Assembly (NCBI RefSeq): GCF_963082655.1
Contig: NC_081556.1
Span: 73,703,227-73,767,226 of the forward strand
DNA length: 64,000 nt
Direction of reading: 5' to 3'
Origin: Stomoxys calcitrans
Taxonomy: Eukaryota; Arthropoda; Insecta; Diptera; Muscidae
Part shown: positions 43,408 through 54,290 of the stretch, piece by piece
Position numbering within the stretch: position 1 is the stretch's first letter
Layout: every line of letters begins with the position of its first letter
Program-made: the position numbers and the translations under genes
The notes under the pieces: model-generated
The model's database searches: none
Seen by the model: the letters and a program-made list of their open reading frames with translations, nothing else
What the model was told of the DNA's origin: nothing

Positions 43408-44016
43408 TTGTTATTGGTCTTAACATATCTGCAAGATTTCACCAAAATCGGATTAGATTTAGATATAGCTCCCATATACATGTATCGCCCGATTTGCACT
43501 TTATGGCCGTAGTAACAACAATTTTCAACTGATCTGCATAAAATAATGGACGCATTGTTTTGTTTGTCATCTAAAGATATGTAAAATTTCACTATAATCG
43601 GGTCAGATTTGCATATAGCTCCTATATATATTTCGCCCGATTTAAACTTATAAGGCCGTAATGAAGATAATTTTCAACCGATATGCACAAAATTTGGCAT
43701 GTATTGTTTTGTTACTGATCTTAACATCTCTGCAATATTTCATCAAAATTGGTTCAGATTTGTATATAGCTCCCATACATACGTATCGCCCGATATGATA
43801 TTAAATGGCAGCAGTAATTACAATTTTCAACCGATCTGCGCAAAATTTGGCATGTATTGGTTTGTTTCTGATCTTAACATATCAACAATATTTCATCAAA
43901 ATCGGTTCAGATTTAGGTATAGCTCCCATATATATTTTTCGCCGGATTTGCACTTATATGGCCGTAGTAACAACAATTTTCAAACGATCTGTCCGAAGAA
44001 AGTCGGTTCAGATTTA
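43408..44016 (+). mobile_element. DINE-1-like element (gamma type), right part of split copy
   Basis: Gamma monomers with CATCAAAATxGGTTCAGAT words at 43440, 43590, 43741 and 43894, a 150-153 bp period, and GATATAGCTCCCATATA cores. It ends inside a monomer at the mariner junction. The 3' hairpin is lost. Confidence 0.7.
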
Positions 44017-44890
44017 GATGAGCCGATGTGTGAGAGCTCCATTGTCGTGATGAAGAGTGATCCGTCTTCGACAGTTGGTTTTCCTGATTTCTTGGAAGAC
44101 AAATGGCAATCAAATGTTTGTGTACCACTCACAATTGACTGTTTTGTGATGTTCTATTGGTACAATTGCGATATGTCCAGTTTTTTCGAAAAAACAGGCG
44201 TACATTTGCTTTGAAATGGTACATGCGCGAACAACTTTTGTTGGATTTGGCTAATCTTGAAATTCTCATACATTCGACTGCTGTTTGGGTTCATACGCGT
44301 AAATCCACAATTCACCACCTATTACGGTATTGTAGACGTGTTTCGAAGCAACGCGATCGTAGTTTTGGATAATTTTTTTCAACAAATCGACACGAGCCAT
44401 TTTTTGAGCGATTGACAAATTGTGTGGGATCCAAAGCGAACAAATTTTTTGACGGCCCAATGTTCATGCAATATTGAAAGTATGCTGGTCCCACTATAGG
44501 TCACATGACGATCTTGCAATATCAGTTGGCGCTCAGCATCAATGGTTTTCGGAACCAAAATTGATTTTGGACGACCTTCACGAAATTCGTCTTGGAGTGA
44601 GCTACGACCTTGGTTGAATTCACCATACCATCGATAAACACTAGTCCTTGATGGAGCTTCATCACTAAGAATTGAATTAAGTTGCAGTGTTTTTGAGTTA
44701 ATCCACGTCGAAAGTTGTAAAATATAATCGCACGAAAATGTTGACGATTTAATTGCATTTTTTGGCGAGATGAATCTTTTAAGTTACTGTAAACAACACA
44801 AATAGCGCTCGTATGTCAAAACGTTCTGAGTACGTATAACCTGAAAAATGTCAAGCTTTACGACAGAGCTGCCATTTGGCAGATTGCAAC
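44017..44890 (-). pseudogene. Mariner transposase pseudogene (DD34D type)
   Basis: Minus strand from 44758: MQLNRQHFRAIIFYNFRRGL (N-terminal HTH region), then a frame change, TSVYRWYGEFNQG-like and LQDEFREGRPKS-like blocks. Next come KICSLWIPHNLSIAQKMARV, then KHVYNTVIGGELWIYAYEP, where the expected GDE first catalytic Asp reads GGE. The second catalytic region near 44050 is garbled, and the element is cut at 44017 by a DINE. The layout is that of insect mariner elements related to the SETMAR transposase. Its 5' UTR runs to about 44890. Confidence 0.75.
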
Positions 44891-44925
44891 CCAAGGGCTA
44901 TCCGAACCCGAAATCTAAAAGGCAA

Positions 44926-45592
44926 TACTCTATATTCTTGACAGTCTGGACATTTCGAGTCGAACTAGCCATATCCGCTCGCTTGTCGAAATCACGATAG
45001 CGGTCGAACGCATAAAGCTGGCCGCTTGAAATTTTGCACGAATTCGTAATATTTATGTAGGTCGTTCGGGATTGCAAATTTGCTATTTTGGTTTAGATTT
45101 GCATATAGCTCCCATTTAAACCGATCTGCCAATTTGATATGTTAAAGCCCTGGAAGCCCCAATTCTTACCCGATTGGGCTGAAACTTTGAATGTAGTATT
45201 TTGATACGTCTTCCAACAACTGTGCCAAGTACGGTTGAAATCGGTCTATAACCTGACATAGCTTCCATATAACCCAATCTCACGATTTGACATTTTGAGC
45301 TCCTGCAGTCAGTAAATTTTTGTCCGATTTGGCTAAAATTTTGCATGTAGTATTCTGTTACGTCTTCCAACAACAGTGTCAAGAATGGTTGAAATTCGTC
45401 TATTACCTGATATTGCTCCCATATAAACCGATCACTCGATTATGTTCGGTTCCTACAAGCTTTCATTTTTGCCTGGTTTGACAGAAATTTAGCACCTAGA
45501 GTAAAATTATGCCTTTCAAATAATTTTATTTTGTGTCAATTTAATGGTGGTGGGTTTCAAAGATCCGGCCCAGCCGAACCTAGCACGTTTAG
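44926..45592 (+). mobile_element. DINE-1-like element (alpha type), 5' end decayed
   Basis: Begins within the 5' module (TATATTCTTGACAGTCTGG, CTAGCCATATCCGC), then three monomers with ATATAGCTCCCATxTAAACC cores, GGTGGTGGGTTTC, hairpin CCGGCCCAGCCGAA, and an end at about 45592. Confidence 0.65.
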
Positions 45593-45599
45593 AGACGTT

Positions 45600-46444
45600 T
45601 TATTATACCCATCGCCATAGATGCGGGTATACTAATCTAGTTATTCCGTTTTTAACACCTCAAAATACTCTTCTAAGACCCCATAAAGTACATATATTCT
45701 TGGTCGTCTAGTCGTTCTGAGTCGATCTAGCCTGTCGAAATCACGATAGCGGTCGAACCCGTAAAGCTAGCCACTTAAAATTTTGCACGGATACTTAATA
45801 TTGAAGCAGGTCTTTGGGAATTGCAAATGGGCCATATCGGTTCAGATTTAGATATAGCTCCTATATAAACCGATCTGCCGATTTGACTTCTTGAGCCCCT
45901 GAAAGCCGACATTTTTTTCGATTTGGCTGAAATATTGCATGAGGTGTTTTGTTAAAACTTTCAACAACTGTGCTAAGAATAGTTAAATCGGTCCATAACC
46001 TGATATAGCTGCCATATAAACCAATATGTGATCTTGACTTCTTGAGCCTCTAAATGGCGCAAGTATTACCCAATTTGGCTGAAATTTTGTACAACGGCTT
46101 CTCTCATGACCTTTAACATACGTGTCGAATATGGCATAAATCGGTTTATAGTCTAATACAGCTCCCCTATAAACCGATCTCCCTATTTTACTTCTTCAGT
46201 CTTTCAAGTGCGCAATTCTTACTAGTTTTGCCTGGAATTTAACTCAATGACTTCTACTATGGTCTCCAATATTCAGTTCAATTATGGTCCGAAATGAATC
46301 TTTACTTGATATTGTTCCAATAACATAGCAATTCTTTTCTTTTATCCTTTGTTTGCCTAAAAAAAGATAAGGCAAGAACTCGACAAATTCGATCCATGGT
46401 GGAGGGTATATAACATTCGGCCCTGCCGAACGCTTTTAGTTGTT
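45600..46444 (+). mobile_element. DINE-1-like element (alpha type), complete
   Basis: The 5' end is TTTTATTATACCCATCGCCA, CCATAAAGTACATATATTC, then a module where the TCCGTC tract is deleted (GATCTAGCCTGTCGAAATC). Four monomers follow, then GGTGGAGGGTATATAAC, hairpin TTCGGCCCTGCCGAA and an end in CGCTTTTAGTTGTT at 46444. It directly follows the preceding copy in the same orientation. Confidence 0.75.
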
Positions 46445-47879
46445 TCAACCTAAACTATTCTCTATACTTATGTTGTACTTCTTCTGAGGCATATGTTAGA
46501 ATTAGCTTGATTACTCTCTCGAATAGACAAGGGACCATTCTGGGATTTGTCCCTATTTCGAGCCTAAAGCTTTTCTGTATGGTGCCCGCACCTGAATGTG
46601 GTACCCCCAGTTCAGTTTCCTGTCCAAGCGTTTAATGTAAAAAAATTCACTGAGAATGTGTCTTCGAAATCGGCGAAATATATTGTGAGTTCACTGTGTG
46701 ATTGTTTGCTTATCATCTATTTACAAAGTTATTCCCATGTGAGCACTTTCTTCAAAAATATATTCATTTTACTTAAATGGAATTCAATTGTGTTAAGTAC
46801 TTGAGCGCTGCCACTTGTTAACATGTGTAGCACACCGACAAACAGGATGTCGTTGGCATTTCCGCGAACACACATATGGAGTACTGGCAATGAAAGACAA
46901 AGCCATAAAATTTCATTAGTTTTAATGGTTGGACATAAATTTTGAAAACCTAAATCTGGAAACGTGACTCAATTATTTTTCTATTTCATCAAGATGTCAA
47001 TCTAGTTGCAGAAAACGTGAATGGATTAACCTACGCACACATATACTCAAACAATCTTCCCACCAATCATCTGTATGTACAAACACACTCATCTGCATAC
47101 TCATGGTTTGTGAATTGAGTTTTATTTTTGAAAATTTATGCAAAATCCAATAAATTTAAATTGTTCCTTTGCATATTCCTATATTCTTATCAAACATGGG
47201 TACTATTGACACAATCCTCCTTTCTCTGGAGGATGCGCAAATACCAAAGATGTATTAACAATATGCAAAGTTGTTAGGGACCAGGCTCCGAGGGAATGAA
47301 CTTCTCAGAATTATGGATATCATAAATTTCTAAATTGAATGTGTGTGTGTGTGTGTGTGCGCCCTTCGCTTTTGCCAGCTCTGTGACTTCCGCATCACAC
47401 TTAAGGCAGAATCCTTGACAGCCTTCGAACGATCCACTATGATTCCGGATGTGAATTGTAGTCGTCATATACTTGGCACTTGCTACATTTCCTGTTGCCA
47501 CATATGCACATAAGTTCTTTGGGATTTTTATTTAAGAGCTCACTTGGAGCAAGGATTCCATTTCGGTTTTATTTATTTCCCGACGATCTGCCTTTTTGCA
47601 GTTAAAATAATAAAGTTTTACCGCCTCCAATATTCGTCTATTGCGAGTGACTTTGCCGTATTGGCACGTCAGCAGCCCAAGGAATATGACAAGCAACATC
47701 AGCCAGGGATGGCAATTCTACCATGGCCAAATTATTGTAGACCAACATATGTGTTCAAATATAAATTTGAAACTCACTGGTAATGTACACCTGCATCACT
47801 TCCTATAATGAGGCCACTTCTGAGTTTTCAACGCTAAGCGGCTGAAGAGAGCAACATGGTATGTATAAACAACTAAAGC
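46445..47879. other. Low-repeat DNA with a (GT)n tract
   Basis: No transposon or gene recognised. A GT microsatellite of about 20 bases is at 47340-47359. Frames at 46598-46804, 47274-47501 and 47544-47783 are short and show no domain. Confidence 0.4.
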
Positions 47880-48703
47880 AGTTATATCGGAATATAGTCC
47901 AATCTTGACCAAACTCTTTACAATTCACTATTAATATTTTGGCAAAATCAGGTAATAAATAAGTCTTACATGAGCCCCATACTCGGGGAGGGTGTGAAAG
48001 GGTTTAATAATGCTTAGTCTACTTAATTTCAACAAAATCGGGTATTAAATAGTTAATTTTTCGTTAAAAGACTTTAACTCGGGGATCGTTTAATATGGGG
48101 CTATACCCAAAAATGATCTGATCTGAAACATGCTCGACACGAATTACGAATTGCTCACTGTGTTTAATTACAGCGAAATCGGGCAATAAAAACCGCTTCA
48201 ATTGTCCTCAAATCTTAAACCGGGAGATTTGTCTATTTGAGAGCTATGTTAAGATAAGGACCGATCTAGAACATATACAGCACAAATTTCGGCGACCTTA
48301 ACACAAAAAGTTGTATCAAATTTCAGCGAAATTGGGTTATAAATGCTGCTTCTATTGGGCTTAACACCTTAAATCGAAAATCGGTCTATATGGAGGCTGT
48401 ATTAAGATACAGATCGATCTATTGTAGATCATATTCGGCAGGGATTTCGGAGATTTTAACACAAATCATTGTGCGAAATTTCAGGCAAATCGGGAAATAA
48501 GTGCAGGTTTAATAAGCTTAAGACACTAAATCGGGAGTTCGGTATATATGGGGGCTATATCAAGATATAGTCCGATATAGCCCATCTTCGTGTTTAACCT
48601 GCCCATGGACAAAACAAGAAACTGCAAATTTTCATTTATAAAGATTGTAGTTTGCCTTCAACAGAAAAAGAGCCAGAGGGACGGGCATATACACACTTTA
48701 CAT
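47880..48703 (-). mobile_element. DINE-1-like element (diverged beta type)
   Basis: Minus-oriented monomers with GGTCTATATGGAGGCTGTAT and TATATGGGGGCTATATCAAG, then AGATATAGTCCGATATAGCC and a decayed 5' module (AGAGGGACGGGCATATACAC). It resembles the third tandem copy at 40851. Both ends are lost; the right end meets another DINE head to head. Confidence 0.6.
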
Positions 48704-49300
48704 TTTTATAACCTCCACCATAGGATGGGGTTATACTAATGCGACATTCCGTTTGTAACACCTCGAAATTATCGTCTATGACCCCATAACAGTTTAAGTT
48801 GATCTAGCCATGTCCGTCCGTCCGTCTGTCTGGCAAAAGCACGTTAACTTTCGAAGGAGTAAAGCTAAGCGCTTGAAATTTTGGCCAAATACGTCTTATT
48901 TTTGTATAGCTCGGGGTAAACCGATCTCTCGATTTGACTTCTGAGCCTCCGGAGGGCGCAACTTTTATCTAATTTGGTTACGTGCAAAGGCACATAACGT
49001 CTTGTTTTGACTTCCAATAACTGTACCAAATACCGACCAAATTGGTTTATAACCTGGTATAGCTGCCATATTAACCGATCTCCCAATTTAAGTCTCTGGG
49101 CCTATGGACGGCGAAATTATTACTTAATTAACTAGACACTTTGAAGGTGGTATTTTTCTATGACTTCTAAATGTCATGAGAAGTACGGTGCATATCGGTC
49201 AATTACTGGATATAGCCCTAAAATATTTGAAAAAGTCATTCAAAGAACTTGTGACATGTGATCCATGGTGGAGAGTATCTAAGATTTGAAGCAAGTGTTT
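48704..49300 (+). mobile_element. DINE-1-like element (alpha type), hairpin lost
   Basis: Starts TTTTTATAACCTCCACCATA, GATCTAGCCATGTCCGTCCG (about 48802). Two to three monomers follow, then ATCCATGGTGGAGAGTATC. Past that point the hairpin is replaced by TTTGAAGCAAGTGTTTT. Confidence 0.7.
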
Positions 49301-49346
49301 TAAAGCAAACAAATAAAAGTGTAATTTGCACCAATTAAAAAAAAAA

Positions 49347-50320
49347 AACAAGTAAAAGCGTGCTAAATTCGGCCGGGCCGAATCTTAAATACCCTCCACC
49401 ATGGATCGCATTTGTCGAGTTCTTTTCCCGGCATCTCTTCAAAAAAAAGGATATAAGAAAAGATTTGCTCTGCTATTACAGCGATATCAAGATATGGTCC
49501 GGGTTAGACCACAATTAAATTATATGTTGGAGACCTGTGTAAAATGTCAGCCAATTCGAATAAGAATTGCGCCCTATGGGGGCTCAAGAAGTAAAATAGA
49601 GAGATCGATTTATATGGGAGCTGTATCGGGCTATAGACCGATTCAGACCATAATAAACATGTATGTTGATGGTCATGAGAGGATCCGTCGTGCAAAATTT
49701 CAGGCAAATCGGAAAATAATTGCGACCTCTAGAGGCTCAAGAAGTCAAGATCGCAGATCGGTTTATATGGCAGCTATATCAGGTTATGAACCAATTTGAA
49801 CCTTATTTGACACAGTTGTTGAAAGTAAGAATAAAATACGTCGAATAAAATAATACGTTGAAAGTACAAATAAGATAGGTTTATATGATAGCTATATCAG
49901 GTTATGGACCGATTTGAACCATACTAGACGCAGTTGTTGGATATCAAAACAAAACATGTCGTGCAAAATTTCATTCTAATCGGATAAGAATTGCGCACTC
50001 TAGAGGCTCAAGAAGTCAAGACCCAAGATCGGTTTATATGGCAGCTATGTCAAAACATGGACCGATATGGCCCATTTACAATACCAACCGACCTGCACTA
50101 ATAAGAAGTATTTGTGCAAAATTTCAAGCTGCTAGCTTTACTCCTTCGAAAGTTAGCGTGCTTTCGACAGACAGACGCACGGCCATGGCTAGATTGACAT
50201 AAAATGTCGCGACGATCAAGAATATATATACTTTATGGGGTCTCAGACAAATATTTCGAGTAGTTACAAACAGAATGACGAAATTATATTTCCCCCCATC
50301 CTATGGTGGAGGGTATAAAA
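49347..50320 (-). mobile_element. DINE-1-like element, complete (alpha type)
   Basis: AACAAGTAAAAGCGTGC, hairpin TTCGGCCGGGCCGAA (about 49371-49385), ATACCCTCCACCATGG. The first 400 bases are nearly identical to 18614-19013. It has fewer 153-bp units than that copy. The right 5' module is ACGCACGGCCATGGCTAG, AATATATATACTTTATGGG, CTATGGTGGAGGGTATAAAA. Confidence 0.8.
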
Positions 50321-50508
50321 ATTGAGATTCAAATGTGAGGTAGTGCTTAAATTCATAATATGTTTAAATGAATCGCATACTTTAGTAATTTGAGTTTTTC
50401 CCAACAAAAAGTGTTTAAAAATAAAGAAGAAAAACGTCGTTTGAGTCTTACAGGAGTTTATATTCACAAGATTCGTTCGATCTTGCCATGATAAGTTTCC
50501 TTACGCAT
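50321..50508. other. Unassigned spacer
   Basis: AT-rich, nothing recognised. Confidence 0.35.
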
Positions 50509-50982
50509 TCAGGGGCCGTCGAGAAAGCAGTGTAACCACTTTTCTTCAGCGCGATGGAAACTTGCTGCGTAGACGATTTCTACTAAGATGTTTCCCAACA
50601 GCTGCTGCCGTTGCTCAGATATATATTCAGCAACAACTGAGTCGTATCTTGATTTCCCAAACCCATCGCTTCTGTGGACCTTCTGCTTCAACTTGTTGAA
50701 TCCGTAGGATACATATTCGTCAGACTTGTTGAGGTCTACGAAACAGTAAAAGTTTAGTACGAATACTGGATGCCTCCGATTGCTATCAGCCTCATTCAGT
50801 CTACCAATCTTCTTGTCGGTGATGGGAAGATTGAAATTGCAGTCCCTTTTTCTCATAAGTTTCGATTCCGATATCCTTAACATCCATTCGAGTGCCATTG
50901 GTCGAGAAGCAATATATATTTCTTCTTGACTAAATTCATTGGTGTGCCTGGCCATATCGAACCAAACTTTCTTGAGGTGCAA
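50509..50982 (-). CDS. Unrecognised ORF, possible exon
   Basis: An open minus frame of 157 codons. The first ATG is at 50955, giving 148 residues (MARHTNEFSQEEIYIASRP). It is mixed in composition with no repeat periodicity: SESKLMRKRDCNFNLPITDK, then a hydrophobic patch VFVLNFYCFVDL, and a charged C-terminus HRAEEKWLHCFLDGP. It has no transposase, RT or protease motif that I know. A second open frame on the same strand lies 69 bases upstream (51300-51052), and that gap is the size of a typical fly intron, but no good GT donor is seen. It may be an exon of an unknown gene, a decayed gene, or chance. Confidence 0.3.
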   Translation of the reverse strand: MHLKKVWFDMARHTNEFSQEEIYIASRPMALEWMLRISESKLMRKRDCNFNLPITDKKIGRLNEADSNRRHPVFVLNFYCFVDLNKSDEYVSYGFNKLKQKVHRSDGFGKSRYDSVVAEYISEQRQQLLGNILVEIVYAASFHRAEEKWLHCFLDGP

Positions 50983-51051
50983 CGATATATGTCAATTGAA
51001 AATTGATCCCCGAAAGCTATTAGCTATGTGTCGTCAATAACTGAATGATGT

Positions 51052-51300
51052 CTAGGCAATAGGACACTCGTTCCTAGGCAGTCCTCTTCTTCTCCCTTGT
51101 CGATAACCACCAACGCCAAGAATCTTTGACCATATTACAATTGTACGCTTTAGTTCTTTTGGGCAAGGAATGCCCTCCAGTTGACCGTTGCCTTTTGGCT
51201 GACTGCTAAGCCGTTTCAGAGATTTATTATCAAGCTCCAAATGGATAACACTATCGTAGCTATCCTTAAGTGGCCTCAAAATTATTCTAAGGTGAAACAA
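51052..51300 (-). CDS. Unrecognised ORF, possible upstream exon
   Basis: An 82-codon open stretch without ATG: HLRIILRPLKDSYDSVIHLE, then ELKRTIVIWSKILGVGGYR and RRRGLPRNECPIA-stop. Just upstream on the minus strand is TGTTTCACCTTAG, a possible splice acceptor, so it could be an internal exon. No domain recognised. It is listed because it lies next to the 50509-50982 frame in the same orientation. Confidence 0.25.
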   Translation of the reverse strand: MFHLRIILRPLKDSYDSVIHLELDNKSLKRLSSQPKGNGQLEGIPCPKELKRTIVIWSKILGVGGYRQGRRRGLPRNECPIA

Positions 51301-52480
51301 GCACTATATTTTAATACTCGGAGGACGACATATTAATTTCTTGTCCAAATCGAAAGTAGTGTGAAACATTGACTAATTTTACAAAATGTAACCCCCTAAG
51401 TAAATATTTTTTGATGGTGTTTCCGTAAAAATGTCAGTCATCCATCTCTGAAACACTTTGTGAATACTTCAGATGTGTTTATGCCAGTAAAGGGAAGTTA
51501 CACAAAGTTTCTTTGGAAACAATAAAAATCTCAGTAAGTAACTCATCTACGCCCACATTGATTTCCATTTCAATTGTACGAATATATTTTGCTCTTAGTC
51601 CTTGTGTTATTTTTTTTTTTCTTCAAGGCACTTTCTTATTGTTTTTTTTTCCTTATTCTTTTTGCTAAGCAGTAACTGACTTTTTGTGTTCATCAGCAAT
51701 AAACGTTCTGGGTGGGTGTGAGAATGTGGAGTCGTTTTTTTTTCTTCTTGGCATTGTTAAGCTTTTTTTTATATCTCTACTCATGTGAACGATTGTTGCC
51801 AATGTGGAGTGTAGTAGGTTAAGCCACTGGAATGGCAGACAGGGTGTTTGCACCATATGTGACTCCTTCTGCCTCTTATTTATGAAGACTCGTCGGAAGT
51901 GAAGTTGAACATTGAATGCTATGAAATGCAATCATAATTCTACTAAAATGGAATCATTTTTGGAAAGCACAGGCGACAAGCACCGCAATGACATTAGTGC
52001 CAAAGGATTTATACTTTTGAGGGTGGGTGATAATAGACACCCTAAACCCAACCGGTAGTCTCCCCCTCCCCCCATTGCCTATAACGAGGGATTGGCACGA
52101 CTATGGCTTCTAGTTTGTGTTTTTTTTTTTTTAAATAAAATACTTACAAACATATTTTTTGAAGTCCACTAACAGCTCCCTGACATAGGGTAGGACAATT
52201 TAAAACCAGAGGATAATTACTGACATTTGCAATTTTACTGCGCAGGGTATTTACCATTCATCAAAAAGGTAGTGGATCTTTTGAAAAGTATGGTAAAAAT
52301 TATCATAAATGATTATATCAGATTTCACATAAGACGAATAGAACATATTGAAAAAGAACAATTGCAAGCAAGTTTAGTCCACTGAAACAACTTACCAAAG
52401 GGCTTGAAAAATTGGCTATCTATCCACCATAACAAAATAATGAATAGTTATCCAATGGGAGCGGTTTTTGAGAAATACGT
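51301..52480. other. No recognised feature
   Basis: Several T-runs (51610-51620, 51643-51650, 52121-52132) and AT-rich sequence. A minus frame at 51931-51665 shows no domain. Confidence 0.4.
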
Positions 52481-53165
52481 TCTCCAGAGGTTTGATAGCT
52501 GTCTGGCTGTATGCCAATCGTCATTAGGACATTATATCTTAGCCATTCCACCACTTCTTTAATTGCAAGGATCTTCACTTGATACATACTACAGTGATCG
52601 GGTAACCTTCTCGCCTAGTTTGGAACCATCCGAGTAGAAGTGTATGTAACTTCGATTACCAGGAATATCGTAGTTCCAATCGATTCTATCAGGAATAGTG
52701 GTACAGTACTTTTTATCAAAAATGTTCCAGGCAGTGTGAATTACACCCTGGCTCAGGCAACATCGGACACTGTATCAAGGATAACGCAGTTTCCGTGCAT
52801 CAGATAGTATCGTCCTCAGTACGGCTGTGATGCACAAATATGCCATCCTTTGGATCCGGTTGAGTAGTGAACAGTAGGTGGACTTTTGAAGCGCCGTCCA
52901 CCATACCACAACACCATTTGCATTATAGATCTGACAACTGCAGTATATACCCAGTGCATGACACTCGGTCTAAACCCCCAACTTTTGCCAATGGGTCTCT
53001 TGCAGGTGAATGCGGCAAGAGTTGGCTCTCTTGCCATTTCAAAAATGTTTAATTTGAAGCTAAGTTTCCTGTCCAGTGAATGGCACATTTTCTCCTCCCA
53101 AGACGACAAGTGCCACTGTAGTTAACTTGTATATCCTGCCGAAAAAAACCAAGCCACTTCAATTT
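52481..53165 (-). pseudogene. RNase-H LINE: RT thumb and start of RNase H
   Basis: Minus frame 53109-52816: DRKLSFKLNIFEMAREPTLA, then KRPIGKSWGFRPSVMHWVYT and AVVRSIMQMVLWYGG, the post-YADD RT region. Past frame shifts it reads DWNYDIPGNRSYIHFYSDGS at about 52690-52630, the first catalytic Asp box of RNase H, then decays. It is collinear with the palm fragment at 53839-53947 once the insertion between them is removed. Same family as 4866-6640. Confidence 0.65.
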
Positions 53166-53838
53166 TACATAATTGTTGAATTTAAGTTAAACGTTAAATT
53201 TATTGTTTACTGGATTTAAAAAAGAAGCATTAATTACTGAAAAACAAAATTGTTATGCAAAAATGGTTGATTTTCTTTTGTTGAATCATCTGTAAAATAG
53301 CAAGTTCTCTCTTTTGCCTCAATACATTAAAATTTCCTTGACCAACGATTTCGCTTTCTGCCCATTCCAATGCTTTATTAAACAGTTCGACAGCTTCCGT
53401 GGATTTTATAGTTCTTTTTGGTTCCTCCACATAATCGTCTTAATGGGATAGTTCTTCCCCCATTTCATTCTCGTTGCATTTGTATATTATCCTCGTTCTA
53501 TTCGTTAACGGTCAAAACCGTAAATTCTGCCTGTAGTGAATTAAAGAATTAGATTAGAAAAATTGTAGCGGCGAAAGACTGGAGGAAAATAGGCGAAAAA
53601 GTAGTACTTTGTTTATAGTGGCAACAAGAAATTTTAGAGGCAACGCTTGACATCATTTTTGTTTCATTGGTTTCAATGGTTCGTTTTATCTTCTTGTTAT
53701 TTTATTTATTGTACTTGCGAAAAAAAAAATAAAACCATAAGTGCAGATAAAAAATGTCTTTCGGTATGAAAATAAAATCAATACATAACTGTCAAAGATT
53801 TCCGCGACTATTCCGAAAGCAGAATAGAATACCAACCC
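53166..53838 (-). mobile_element. Insertion with a pogo/Tigger-like transposase C-terminus
   Basis: It separates two parts of one LINE. A minus frame (53430-53230) reads MEEPKRTIKSTEAVELFNKA, then LEWAESEIVGQGNFNVLRQK and ELAILQMIQQKKINHF. The layout 'TEAxxxLxxxLxWAE...LRQK...KKKQTxxxxFF' is typical of the end of pogo/Tigger DDE transposases. No catalytic core or clear terminal repeat was found, so family and boundaries are tentative. Confidence 0.4.
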
Positions 53839-53947
53839 TTATACGAATTTACGCCTAGACACTTTCGGTAGCCCACTTCGCTGTCGCACTTAGAGCATTC
53901 TCTAAGATTGCTGGGAAACTTTCCCCCTAACCGCATAGCCACGTCAT
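53839..53947 (-). pseudogene. RNase-H LINE, RT palm fragment
   Basis: The minus strand reads YDVAMRLGGKFPSNLRECSK then CDSEVGYRKCLGVNSYKG, equal to the segment after YADD in the copy at 4866 (VAIAVRGNFPMT). It is cut within the YADD codons at the TA of 53947-53948. Confidence 0.6.
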
Positions 53948-53948
53948 A

Positions 53949-54290
53949 CAGTGGGAGACATTCGAAAAAAACTAGTAAAAATATTCCATTTGAGAATATA
54001 TAGAGATAACTCTTTGAAATCATGTGCACAATTTCAAGGCCTAGGTTGTCCGGGCGCCTCTTGGCAGGCCCCTAACTTTGGTCACCTCGACATTTCGAAA
54101 AATTGTTCGGGCTGCCAAAACTCCATTTGTGGTCAGATTTTCAAAATTCTTCTTTTGCTTTATAGTGCTCAAAAAGCCAGCTTGATGAATACAATGTCTC
54201 CTCCATGATCATTAAGAAAAATTGATTTTTGGTATCTGATGGGGTTGCATCAGACAGACATAAAGGCTTGGTTTTAAAATAGCTGCTCAT
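53949..54290. other. Unassigned DNA starting TA-CAGTGGGAGACATTC
   Basis: The LINE breaks exactly at TA (53947-53948) and the new sequence starts CAGTGGGAGACATTCG. CAGT at a TA site is how pogo-type elements begin. A partner inverted end was not found; the nearest candidate is AATGTCTCCTCCATG near 54200, an imperfect match. Confidence 0.3.

Noticed and set aside
43095..43592. A 165-codon minus frame
   Set aside because: It spans an alpha DINE end and gamma monomers; chance open frame in repeats.
43699..44214. A 171-codon plus frame
   Set aside because: Gamma DINE monomers joined to the antisense of a mariner pseudogene.
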